Shown here in pieces: positions 8,535 to 16,223 of a stretch of DNA of 64,000 nucleotides (the stretch's first letter is position 1; every line of letters begins with the position of its first letter). Origin of the DNA: Microbacterium hydrocarbonoxydans. GTDB taxonomy: Bacteria > Actinomycetota > Actinomycetes > Actinomycetales > Microbacteriaceae. The translations under genes were made by a program, and so were the position numbers. The stretch is from NCBI RefSeq assembly GCF_000956475.1, contig NZ_JYJB01000009.1, positions 1 through 64,000 of the forward strand, read 5' to 3'. The notes beneath the pieces were generated by a model, which worked only from the letters and a program-made list of their open reading frames with translations, searched no databases and was not told the origin of the DNA.

Positions 8535-9823
8535 TGCGCACGCGCAGTCTGCGCAATGCGGCGGCGATGGTCGGACTCGTCGCGATGCTGGGAGCCGCGG
8601 GGACGGGCATCTCCGGTATGGCGATCGCTGATGAGACCCCGACCGGACCAGCCGTCGACGCGGGGCAGCAGTGCACGCCCGGTTCGCAGGTCCTGGTCTC
8701 GGGCGCGAGCTACCTCGTCGAGCGGCTCGGACTCGAGGAAGCCTGGACGCTCAGCCGGGGTCGTGGCGTGACCGTCGCGGTCGTCGATTCCGGCGTCGAA
8801 GCAGCCAACGTCCATTTCGCGGATGCGCTCGTGCCGGGGGTCAGCACGTTCGGCGACGGCACGGCTCCGGCGGCCGATGACCTCTTCGGCCACGGAACGG
8901 CGGTGGCCGGCCTGATCGCTGCTCGCCCGGCAGAAGGCTCTGGCGTCGTGGGCATCGCACCCGAGGCGAAGATCATGCCGGTGCGCGCCTTCGAATCGGC
9001 GCCTGAGGACGGGCAGTCGTCGCGCGACCTGGTGGCGCCGAGCGCGGCATCCGTCACGTCCGGCATCCGCTGGGCGGCCGATCATGGCGCGCAGATCATC
9101 AACGTCTCGCTGTCCGACGACCAGTCGGCAGACCTCTACGCCGACGCGGTGGCGTATGCGCACGCACGCGGCTCGCTCGTGATCGCGAGCGCAGGAAACC
9201 GCAACACAGCGAACGCCGACAGTCCGGATCCGGCGCACTTCTATCCGGGTGAGCTGCCGGGCGCCCTCGCCGTCTCCGCCGTGCTGAAGGACGGCACATG
9301 GAATGCGGACTCCTCATACGCCGGCGCGCACGTCGACATCGCGGCGCCCGGTCAGTCGATGCCCTCGGCTTACATCTCGGGCGGCGACTGCGTGTTCAAC
9401 GGCGACTCGGCATCGTCGAGCTACGCGACCGCGGTGGTGTCCGGGGCGGCGGCCCTCGTCGCGGCACGCTATCCGACGGAGTCGCCCGACCAGTGGGCGT
9501 TCCGCCTGACGCAATCGGCCATGCGGGTGTCTCCGGCGGAGCGCAGCGACACCGTCGGCTGGGGCGAGGTGCGCCCCGCCGAGGCGCTCTCGCTGGTCGA
9601 CGATGGCGCGCTCCCCGGCCCGCAGTCCCCGGCCTTCCCCTCGGCGACGCCGACGCCGGAGCCGACCCGCACGATCTCGGTCGACGCGGACGCGGACCCG
9701 CTGGACCCTGCTCGGGCGATCGTCGGGTGGGGCTTCGGCACGGCCGCCACGATCTCGGTCATCACGCTGCTGCTCGCCCGCGGGCGAGCACGGCGCAGCT
9801 CCGCGGGCCCGAGCACCCGGTAG
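8534..9823 (+). CDS. mycP: Mycosin (subtilisin-like S8 protease, MycP)
   Basis: A 429-residue protease with an N-terminal signal segment (about 8-32). The catalytic triad is Asp85 in VAVVDSG, His120 in LFGHGTAVAG and Ser296 in SSSYATAVVSG; the oxyanion Asn is in SAGNRN. The canonical GTSxA around the Ser is here SSSYA, a mild deviation. A C-terminal membrane helix (AIVGWGFGTAATISVITLLL) anchors it outside the cell. Mycosins stabilise the ESX membrane complex and process substrates. The ATG at 8534 overlaps the eccB stop. A new promoter follows the gene. Confidence 0.94.
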   Translation: MRTRSLRNAAAMVGLVAMLGAAGTGISGMAIADETPTGPAVDAGQQCTPGSQVLVSGASYLVERLGLEEAWTLSRGRGVTVAVVDSGVEAANVHFADALVPGVSTFGDGTAPAADDLFGHGTAVAGLIAARPAEGSGVVGIAPEAKIMPVRAFESAPEDGQSSRDLVAPSAASVTSGIRWAADHGAQIINVSLSDDQSADLYADAVAYAHARGSLVIASAGNRNTANADSPDPAHFYPGELPGALAVSAVLKDGTWNADSSYAGAHVDIAAPGQSMPSAYISGGDCVFNGDSASSSYATAVVSGAAALVAARYPTESPDQWAFRLTQSAMRVSPAERSDTVGWGEVRPAEALSLVDDGALPGPQSPAFPSATPTPEPTRTISVDADADPLDPARAIVGWGFGTAATISVITLLLARGRARRSSAGPSTR

Positions 9824-9828
9824 GGGAG

Positions 9829-9877
9829 CCTATGGGGACTTCTCCCCCTATGGGCATCACGCACCGCTTCGTAGGAT
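9829..9877 (+). promoter_or_regulatory. Shared T7SS promoter element, copy A
   Basis: CCTATGGGGACTTCTCCCCC then CTATGGGCATC, followed 22 nt after the ATGGG by a TAGGAT -10 box (9872-9877). Related elements lie at 15773 and 24530, each before an ESX-substrate operon. The element overlaps the expected -35 position, so it may be an activator or repressor site. Confidence 0.6.
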
Positions 9878-9906
9878 TGCCTCAACGGTCTACGGAAGAG
9901 GAGCCC

Positions 9907-10653
9907 ATGGTCAGCATGGATATGGCGGATGCCAACCGCCTGATGGCGGAGCTGCGGCAGACGGCAGGCGAGCTGCAGCGCGAGCTGCGGGCCCTCGCCA
10001 CGGCGTCGGAGCAGCTGACTCCGATCACGGTGAAGGACGATCGCGGGGCGGTCACGCTCTCGCTCGACGCGAAGGGATCGGTGCAGTCGCTGCTCCTCGA
10101 CGAGGACTGGCGCGACACGATCGGCGAGGGATCGCTCGGTCTCGCGATCAGCTCCTGCTACCAGGACGCGATCAGCCAGCGCTCGGCGCAGTGGATGAAG
10201 GCGTACTCCGAGAACGCCGACCAGAAGGGCGAGGCGACTCCGCTCCCCGCCCCTCAGCCTGTTCAGCTCGGCGACCCGAGCTCTTCCTGGGGCATCGAGG
10301 GCCGCGAGAAGCTGCGCGAGCTGTATGCGGCAGCGGATGCCGAGCAGCAGGACTTCCTCGCGCACCGCGCGCAGCGGGCGCGCCAGCAGCGCGACGGCGT
10401 GAACTCGACCAAGACGGTGACGGTCACGCGCGAGGGCGACACCATCACCGCGGTGAAGGTCGACGAGCGGTGGGTGCGGAACACGAACGACGAGGTGATC
10501 GAAAGGGAGATCGTCCGCGCGATGAACAACGTGATGGCGATGTCCGCCCGCGAGCGGGAGAACAAGTACGAGGGTTTCCCCGCGATCGAGGAACTGGCCA
10601 AGATCGCGCACAACCCCCACGAACTGATGCGCCGCATGGGCGCCATCCGCTGA
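9907..10653 (+). CDS. YbaB/EbfC-like protein of the T7SS locus
   Basis: A 248-residue protein with two YbaB-like segments: LTPITVKDDRGAVTLSLDAK near residue 40, and TVTVTREGDTITAVKVDERW near 160-180 followed by a helix (EIVRAMNNVMAMS). YbaB proteins are small dimeric nucleoid-associated proteins; here two units appear fused. YbaB-like genes occur in actinobacterial ESX loci, but their role is not established, and chaperone or DNA-binding roles are both possible. It is the first gene after promoter copy A and precedes the EspC-like gene by 16 nt. ATG 9907 was chosen because it follows GGAAGAGGAG. Confidence 0.8.
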   Translation: MVSMDMADANRLMAELRQTAGELQRELRALATASEQLTPITVKDDRGAVTLSLDAKGSVQSLLLDEDWRDTIGEGSLGLAISSCYQDAISQRSAQWMKAYSENADQKGEATPLPAPQPVQLGDPSSSWGIEGREKLRELYAAADAEQQDFLAHRAQRARQQRDGVNSTKTVTVTREGDTITAVKVDERWVRNTNDEVIEREIVRAMNNVMAMSARERENKYEGFPAIEELAKIAHNPHELMRRMGAIR

Positions 10654-10669
10654 GGCAGGGAGAACAGCA

Positions 10670-12370
10670 ATGGGAATCGGAGATGCATTCGGCGATTTCG
10701 TCGACGCGGTGAACCCTGTCGACGAGATCGTCGACTTCGGAAAGAACGTCGCAGAGGGAGACGTCCTCGGAGCGTTCGGCAACGTACTCGACGCGGCCAC
10801 TCCGCTCGACGAGGCGGTGAGCGCGGCGACCCACCTGCTCCCGTCAGGCGGAGGAGGGGTGAGCAACCCCGGGCTGCAGAGTCCGACGGCGACGCCGATG
10901 CCGAACACGCAGGGCCACTCCGTCCTGCCGGAGCCGACACCGCAGCCGCCGGCCTCGTCGTTCACCTCCGGAAGCGAAACCGGCTTCGAGGTAGACACCA
11001 ACACGCTGTACCAGGACGCGGGCAAGTTCGAAGCGGCCTCGGAAACGTACAGTTCCATCCAGTCCGCCGCCGAGGCGCTGACGATCGACTCGGCAGCGTT
11101 CTCGTTCATCGGAGGACAGGCGTCGGCTGCGTACAACAACTTCCAGGCGACCATGGTCGCGATCCTCGACACCGCGCCGGAGGCGCTCACAGGGTTCGCC
11201 GATTCGCTTCGCAAGACCGCCGAGGACTACGACAAGCGGGAAGATGAAGAAGCCTGCAACTATCCGGGTAACACCGGCGACGCCGGCGGTGACACCGGCG
11301 GCACGGGGGGTGGCACGGGCGGTGGCACGGGTGGCGGTACCGGCGGCGGTTCTGGCGGCGGCGTCGGCGGCGGCACGGGTGGTGGCGGCCCCGCGCAGAT
11401 CGATGACCCCCGCGTCGACGGCTCGCTCGAGGGCGAGACGGGCGACGACGAGGCACAGGCCGAAGCCGATGCCAAGGCTGATCAGCTCGATGCTCGCGCC
11501 GATGCGCTCGACAGGCAGGCCGATCAGGCCGACCAGCACGCAGACAAGGCGCAGGAGCAGGTCGACGAGCTCGACAAGCAGATCGATGCTCTCGAGGAGC
11601 AGGCTGCAGAGCTCGACAGCAGCGCTACCGAGACCGAGTACCGGGCGACCGAGCTCGATCTGAAGGCAGAGCAGCAGGAAGCGGCCGGCGACCAGGCGGG
11701 CGCGCTGCAGACCCGTACCGAGTCGGCAGCGCTGCGGGCGGACGCCGCAGCGCAGCGCGCGGAGGCCGCCGACATCCGTGAGCAGATCGAGAAGCTCGAG
11801 GACAGTCGCGACGATGCTGTCGAAGAGGTGACGGATGCTCGCGAGGATGCCGCTGAGCTGCGCGACAAGGCCGCCGAGCTCCGCGACCAGGCCGCCCAAC
11901 TGCACCACGAGGCCACAGGTCTCGACCACGGCCCGCAGACCGACGTCTCAGGTGAGGTGAGTGTCGAAGGCGACGTCGAAGGCGGCACCGACGTGAACGC
12001 GGGGACGGAGGGCACCGACGGGACTGATGGAACCGACGGAACCGATGGAACCGACGGAACCGATGGAACCGACGGAACCGATGGAACCGACGGGACCGAT
12101 GGCACGGACGGGACTGACGGCACCGACGGGACTGATGGAACCGACGGGACCGATGGGACTGACGGCACCGACGGCACCTCGAACGACGACGATGCGCCGG
12201 CATCCGAGACCGGCACGGGCGATGCCGATGACGATGATGCGCAGCCGACACCGACCACGGATGGCGAGGCGGATCAGCGCTTCACCATCGGCACCCTCCC
12301 CGACGACATCATCGACACTGCGATGCCTGCCCCGCCGCTTCCGGCATGGCAGACCCGGCTGAGCAGCTGA
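10670..12370 (+). CDS. EspC-like T7SS substrate with coiled coil and TDG repeats
   Basis: A 566-residue protein with no Sec or Tat signal. Residues about 105-195 resemble the EspC/DUF2580 family and end with TAEDYDKREDEE, which contains YDKRE, a match to the YxxxD/E secretion signal. A Gly/Thr-rich linker (about 200-240) follows, then a long charged coiled coil (about 260-420) with heptad-like DALDRQADQADQHADKAQEQ segments. About 18 tandem Thr-Asp-Gly triplets (about 449-503) and an acidic tail follow. It is likely exported by this system and may form an extended surface fibre or spacer. The function is unknown. It is the second gene of the substrate operon. Confidence 0.8.
   Translation: MGIGDAFGDFVDAVNPVDEIVDFGKNVAEGDVLGAFGNVLDAATPLDEAVSAATHLLPSGGGGVSNPGLQSPTATPMPNTQGHSVLPEPTPQPPASSFTSGSETGFEVDTNTLYQDAGKFEAASETYSSIQSAAEALTIDSAAFSFIGGQASAAYNNFQATMVAILDTAPEALTGFADSLRKTAEDYDKREDEEACNYPGNTGDAGGDTGGTGGGTGGGTGGGTGGGSGGGVGGGTGGGGPAQIDDPRVDGSLEGETGDDEAQAEADAKADQLDARADALDRQADQADQHADKAQEQVDELDKQIDALEEQAAELDSSATETEYRATELDLKAEQQEAAGDQAGALQTRTESAALRADAAAQRAEAADIREQIEKLEDSRDDAVEEVTDAREDAAELRDKAAELRDQAAQLHHEATGLDHGPQTDVSGEVSVEGDVEGGTDVNAGTEGTDGTDGTDGTDGTDGTDGTDGTDGTDGTDGTDGTDGTDGTDGTDGTDGTDGTDGTSNDDDAPASETGTGDADDDDAQPTPTTDGEADQRFTIGTLPDDIIDTAMPAPPLPAWQTRLSS
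12013..12180 (+). repeat. 9-bp minisatellite encoding (Thr-Asp-Gly)n, about 18 copies
   Basis: Units alternate between ACCGACGGA, ACCGATGGA and ACTGATGGA variants. Synonymous variation shows selection on the TDG peptide. Slippage would change length in whole triplets and leave the frame intact. Confidence 0.9.
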
Positions 12371-12402
12371 TCCCGAATCACGACTGAAGGAAAGACGTCA
12401 TC

Positions 12403-13248
12403 ATGGTTAGTACTCGCAGAGGTCCGCACGGCGGCGGTTCGGGTTCGCACGGCAGCAGCGGTTCGCATGGCACAGGCAGTTCCCACGGCCGGAGCGGTTC
12501 TGGTTCGCACGGCGGCGGCGACAACGCGGGCGATGTCGCACGCTCCACGTCGAAGTTCGATGAGATCCTCGACCGGACGAACTCGGTCATCGACATCATC
12601 AACGGCGTCCTCGAGCTCGCCAGCCACATCCCGCTCATCGGCGAGCTGATCGACAGGATCAACGACCTCATCGGCAGGATGTTCGAGAAGGTCAACGAGG
12701 CGATCCAGCAGACCACGCAGATCTTCGCCTTCGTCGGCAATCCGGCCCTTCTGCGTCAGACCGGCACCACCTGGGTCCAGACGGTCGGCACACCGGCAAC
12801 CGTGGCGACGTCGACCGTCGTCCTGACCGCGCTGCCCAGCACGGGTCACTGGACGGGTGCGGCGCACGACGCCTACGCGGCGCGCGTGGAGCTGCAGAAC
12901 CCGGCATCCGAGAGCATCTACGCGAAGTGCGAGATGATCGACCAGGAGCTGAACACCTTCGCCGACGCGATCGTCGACTTCTGGGTGAACTTCTCGATCT
13001 CCGTCCTCATGACCGCGATCGGGGTCGGCCTCGGCATCGCCGAGATCGTGTCGGTCTGGGGCGCGCCGGGCGGCGTCGTCACGATCATCGCCGAGATCGT
13101 CTCGATGATCGCCGATGTCGTTAGTCTCGTGGACATCATCAACACCGCGAACCAGGCCGCTGCGGACTTCATGACCAACGTGACCAGCGAGCTCGCTGCG
13201 GCCAGCGCGTTCCCGGGCGGGGCATGGCCGCGCCACACGGCAGCATGA
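12403..13248 (+). CDS. WxG-type T7SS substrate with His/Gly/Ser N-tail and hydrophobic C-region
   Basis: A 281-residue protein. Residues 1-42 are Gly/Ser/His-rich with repeated SHG units (possible metal binding). Helical segments follow, then HWTGAAHDAYAARV near residue 147, a WxG turn typical of WXG100-like proteins. YAKCE near 173 matches YxxxE. Two strongly hydrophobic stretches (about 188-215 and 220-245, with ISVLMTAIGVGLGIAEIVSV) could insert in membranes. No signal peptide is seen. It lies 32 nt after the EspC-like gene and its stop overlaps the next start (ATGA). It is a possible membrane-active effector; the role is inferred only. Confidence 0.75.
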   Translation: MVSTRRGPHGGGSGSHGSSGSHGTGSSHGRSGSGSHGGGDNAGDVARSTSKFDEILDRTNSVIDIINGVLELASHIPLIGELIDRINDLIGRMFEKVNEAIQQTTQIFAFVGNPALLRQTGTTWVQTVGTPATVATSTVVLTALPSTGHWTGAAHDAYAARVELQNPASESIYAKCEMIDQELNTFADAIVDFWVNFSISVLMTAIGVGLGIAEIVSVWGAPGGVVTIIAEIVSMIADVVSLVDIINTANQAAADFMTNVTSELAAASAFPGGAWPRHTAA

Positions 13249-13994
13249 CGACGGCGGACCTCGAAGCGGTTGCCGACGTGACGGGCGGTGCGCTCGTGCT
13301 CCAGTGGGGCGATCGGCGCGAGCGCATCGCGGCCGGGACGACGTTCGTGATCGGACGCGGTGCCGACCTCTCCATCGGGGACAACCAGTACGTGCACCGG
13401 CGCTTCCTGGAGATCGCGCAGCAGGAGGGCGTCTGGCGGCTGTCGAACGTCGGCTCGAGGCTGACCGCATCCGTCGCCTCGGCCGACGGGATGGCCCAAT
13501 CGTGGCTGGCGCCTGGCGCATCGATGCCTCTGGTGTTCGACTCGACCGTGGTGATGTTCACCGCCGGTGAGACGACCTACGAGCTCACGCTCGTGGCGGA
13601 GAACCCGTTCTACCAGGTGTCCGCACCGTGGACGGAGGCGGACGATGGCGTCGCGGGCCTGCTCTCGCCGATGCAGAAGATCGTGCTGACGGCCCTCGCA
13701 GAGCCCATGCTGCGGCTGAATACGCCGGGTTCCGTGCGCTTGCCCGCGATGGACGAGGTGGCTCACCGTCTGGGCTGGTCGCAGGAGAAGCTCGAGCGCC
13801 GAGTCGGCAGCCTCGTCGACAAGTTCGCGAGGCACGGCGTCCGGGGCCTGGAGCGCACCTCGGCAGGAGAGCTGCCGGATTCCGCACGCTCGCGCCTCGT
13901 CGAGCACGCGGTCGGGGCCCGAATCGTCACGGTCGACGACCTCGATCTGCTCGAGGCCTTCGCACGGGACGCCTTCGTCGGCGCGGCTTCCTGA
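13245..13994 (+). CDS. FHA-like domain plus C-terminal helix-turn-helix protein (paralogue)
   Basis: A 249-residue paralogue of the protein at 5056. The same blocks are present: FVIGRGADLSIG, VHRRFLEIAQ, WRLSNVGSRL, then a hydrophobic strand MPLVFDSTVVMFTAGETTYEL and a helical domain with MDEVAHRLGWSQEKLERRV. The FHA phosphothreonine positions are altered here too. The ATG at 13245 overlaps the preceding stop (ATGA); an in-frame ATG at 13224 is possible. Its place inside the substrate operon suggests a regulatory or scaffolding role within the secretion system. Confidence 0.85.
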   Translation: MTTADLEAVADVTGGALVLQWGDRRERIAAGTTFVIGRGADLSIGDNQYVHRRFLEIAQQEGVWRLSNVGSRLTASVASADGMAQSWLAPGASMPLVFDSTVVMFTAGETTYELTLVAENPFYQVSAPWTEADDGVAGLLSPMQKIVLTALAEPMLRLNTPGSVRLPAMDEVAHRLGWSQEKLERRVGSLVDKFARHGVRGLERTSAGELPDSARSRLVEHAVGARIVTVDDLDLLEAFARDAFVGAAS

Positions 13995-14081
13995 TCTCGC
14001 ACGAGTCGACGTCGGCACAGTGACGGGACGTCGTCCAGGGGTCGCCACCGTTGGATCTGATGCGGCGAGGAGGGTGCGCAC

Positions 14082-14791
14082 ATGAGTATGCCGGCTGGAT
14101 GGTACGACGATGGTTCGGGGCGTCAGCGGTGGTGGGATGGCGGGCGCTGGACGGATGACTTCGCTCCCGCTCTCGGGGCTGTGGGGCAGTATTCTCGGTC
14201 CCTGAGCTTGTCGAAGCGTCAAGGGGCTCCGGTGCGGGGTTTCGTGGGTCTGGGGCTCGCGGTTCTAGGCACGGTGCTGGCGTGCATTCCGGCGGTGTTC
14301 GGGATCGGCGTGGTCGTGCTGGTGGCGGCTTTCGTGGTGTCGCTGATCGGGTTGTTCCGCAAGGGTGCGGCGAAGTGGCCGTCGATCGTGGGGATGATCC
14401 TGTCTGTCGTCGGGGCGTGGTGGGCGCGGTCGTGGTGGTCGTGTCGCTGCTGGCGAGTGTTCAGGGTCCGGTGGTCCCTCCGACCGACGTGCCCACGTCG
14501 GCCTCGCCAGAGGAGCCGTCCGAGTCGCCGAGCGCGGGCACCAGCGAAGGGCGTCCCTCTCCCGAAGAGATCGCTGAAGGCTTCAAGGCCCTCGCGCAGG
14601 CGGAGGGGCTCACCACCTACGACGACATGCCCGACTTCTACCCCTGTTTCGGGCAGCACCTGTACGACTCCGATGTGTCGGACGAGAGCCTTCGACTCGT
14701 CGTCGCGGGACAGGATCCCCTCGCGTCTGAGCGCGAATCCGCCGGCCAGGCGATCATCGACGCCACACTTGCCTGCGACCCGCATCCCTAG
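14082..14791 (+). pseudogene. DUF2510 membrane protein with a one-base frameshift
   Basis: The start (MSMPAGWYDDGSGRQRWWDG) and two hydrophobic segments match the intact neighbour at 14997. At the G4 run 14412-14415 the frame breaks. If one G is added, the reading continues as GVVGAVVVVVSLLAS and runs to a TAG at 14789-14791 through EGRPSPEEIAEGF, MPDFYPCFGQHLYDSDVSDE and a C-terminal DPHP, clearly paralogous to the neighbour. Without correction the frame runs to 14831 as Arg-rich nonsense. This may be a recent mutation, a sequencing undercall or slippage. DUF2510 is a short WW-like domain near membrane segments, of unknown function. Confidence 0.8.
14197..14220 (+). repeat. REP-like element TCCCTGAGCTTGTCGAAG, in frame
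   Basis: GGTCCCTGAGCTTGTCGAAG matches a dispersed palindrome frequently seen in actinobacterial genomes. It encodes SLSLSK here. Related copies lie at 15151, 29071 and 29901. Confidence 0.7.
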
Positions 14792-14996
14792 CGCCGGGGG
14801 CTCAATCGCGGGCGAGGGCGAACACCGATGAACGTGATCTGGTGAAGACAGGCACCATGGATGCGATGCGGTTCTGCAGCCCCAGCGAGTGCCGACTGGC
14901 GTTCGCGGAGCGTGGACAGGGGCTGCCGGTGAACCGGTGGCGCGCAGTTCGCGAACGTAGGATGGTGCGAGTTATTGCGAGGAGGAGGGTGCGCGG

Positions 14997-15737
14997 ATGA
15001 GTATGCCGGCTGGGTGGTATGACGATGGTTCGGGGCGTCAGCGGTGGTGGGATGGTGCGCGGTGGACCGATGATTTCGCTCCCGCCGGTCAGCCGTCGCC
15101 CTCTGGGCCATCTGGCCCGGCTTCGTCCGTTGGTCTGGTTTCGTCCGCTGGGTCCCTGAGCTTGTCGAAGGGTCCTGGGGCTCCGGTGCTGGGTTTCGTG
15201 GGTCTGGGGCTCGCGGTTCTGGGCACGGTGCTCGCGTGCATTCCGGCGGCGTTCGGGATCGGGGTCGTGGTGCTGCTGGCGGCTTTCGTGGTGTCGTTGA
15301 TCGGGTTGTTCCGCAAGGGAGCGGCGAAGTGGCCCTCGATCGTCGGCATGATCCTGTCGGTCGTGGGCGGGATCATCGGCAGCATCGTCCTCGTCGTGTC
15401 GCTGCTGGCGAGTGCGCCGGGTCCGGTGGATCCGATCATTCCGACCGATACACCGTCATCGAGTTCCTCGGAGCAGCCCTCGACGGACCCGACCGCGGGG
15501 CGCCCGTCGCCGGAAGAGCTGAGCGAGACGATCCTCGCCGACCTCCAGCGTTCCGGCATGCACCAGTACGATGACGATCCCGAATGGGTCGCCTGCTGGG
15601 GGGAGTACGCCTACGACTCCGATCTGTCGGATGCCGCGCTGCGCGAGTATGTCGAAACCATGGACGTCGTCGGGGAAGAAAGGGAGCTGATGAAGACCGT
15701 CAGCTCGGACGCGACGGTGTTCTGCAGCTCACAGTGA
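14997..15737 (+). CDS. DUF2510 domain membrane protein
   Basis: A 246-residue protein. It has the N-terminal DUF2510 motif (GWYDDGSGRQRWWDG then RWTDDFAP), a Ser/Pro linker with the SLSLSKG peptide from a REP-like element, and two or three hydrophobic helices (about 65-140) with the conserved loop FRKGAAKWPSIVGMILSVVG. A Ser/Pro linker and an outer domain with two Cys (WVACWGEYAYDSDLSD and the C-terminal VFCSSQ) follow. It arose by tandem duplication with the frameshifted copy at 14082; their start regions and ribosome sites (GAGGAGGGTGCGC) are nearly identical. A TAGGAT box at 14958 may be its promoter. A role in the adjacent secretion system is unproven. Confidence 0.85.
   Translation: MSMPAGWYDDGSGRQRWWDGARWTDDFAPAGQPSPSGPSGPASSVGLVSSAGSLSLSKGPGAPVLGFVGLGLAVLGTVLACIPAAFGIGVVVLLAAFVVSLIGLFRKGAAKWPSIVGMILSVVGGIIGSIVLVVSLLASAPGPVDPIIPTDTPSSSSSEQPSTDPTAGRPSPEELSETILADLQRSGMHQYDDDPEWVACWGEYAYDSDLSDAALREYVETMDVVGEERELMKTVSSDATVFCSSQ
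15151..15175 (+). repeat. REP-like element, in frame (SLSLSKG)
   Basis: GGTCCCTGAGCTTGTCGAAG followed by GGTCC; near-palindromic. It lies in the linker of the DUF2510 protein. Confidence 0.75.
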
Positions 15738-15772
15738 GCTGACGAAAACCGTCGCCGGGATTCTGAGCGCTG

Positions 15773-15822
15773 TCCATGGGGACAGCTACCCATGGAAAAT
15801 CATCGAACCTGCAGATTAGTAT
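15773..15822 (+). promoter_or_regulatory. Shared T7SS promoter element, copy B
   Basis: CCATGGG-GACAGCTA-CCCATGG is a perfect 7-bp inverted repeat (15774-15795). A TAGTAT -10 box follows at 15817-15822. The gene at 15852 starts about 30 nt after the -10. This is the most symmetric of the three copies. Confidence 0.65.
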
Positions 15823-15851
15823 TCTCGTGCGGAACGTCGGAGGGGTACGTG

Positions 15852-16214
15852 ATGGTGATCAAAATGCAGCGGTTCCTCGAGATGGATCTCGAGACCGCGG
15901 AGACCCAGGTCGACCTGGTGGTGGAGGCATACGACTCGGTCGTGTCGTCGCGAAAGACGTTGGGAGAACTCGCGGACGGTCAGACCGCGTCGTTGTGGAC
16001 TGCAGACGGCAAGTCCGTAGCCCTCGCAACGGCCCTGACCACCAGATACACGGCGGCTCTCAAGTGGCTGGACGCCATCGAGGCCAATCTGAAGGCGGCA
16101 GCCGAGAACATCAGCCTTGCCATAAAGGAGACGACTCAGCTGAACGAGTCGCAGAAGGACGGATACTACGCACAGCTCGAGACGATTCTCGGGACCGGTT
16201 CGGTCGAGGCCTGA
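15852..16214 (+). CDS. Small helical ESX-like (WXG100-type) secreted protein
   Basis: A 120-residue helical protein. SLWTADGKSVA sits at the position of the WxG turn, although the spacing is WTADG rather than WxG. The C-terminal helix ends with YYAQLETIL, where YAQLE matches the YxxxE export signal. ATG 15852 follows GGAGGGG at the right distance; an upstream ATG at 15792 lies inside the promoter element and is rejected. A GTG at 15849 is adjacent. It is the first gene of a two-gene operon with the Gly-rich partner at 16224, as in PE/PPE or Esx pairs. Confidence 0.75.
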   Translation: MVIKMQRFLEMDLETAETQVDLVVEAYDSVVSSRKTLGELADGQTASLWTADGKSVALATALTTRYTAALKWLDAIEANLKAAAENISLAIKETTQLNESQKDGYYAQLETILGTGSVEA

Positions 16215-16223
16215 GGGGGGACC

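Noticed and set aside
12013..12180. Minus-strand frames through the TDG repeat as real genes
   Set aside because: They are only complementary readings of the minisatellite (poly Pro-Ser-Val) and lack starts with ribosome sites; the plus strand frame is part of a clear operon gene.
15792..15851. ATG at 15792 as the start of the small ESX-like gene
   Set aside because: It lies within the inverted repeat of the shared promoter element and upstream of the -10 box; the ATG at 15852 has a good ribosome site and begins the helical fold.
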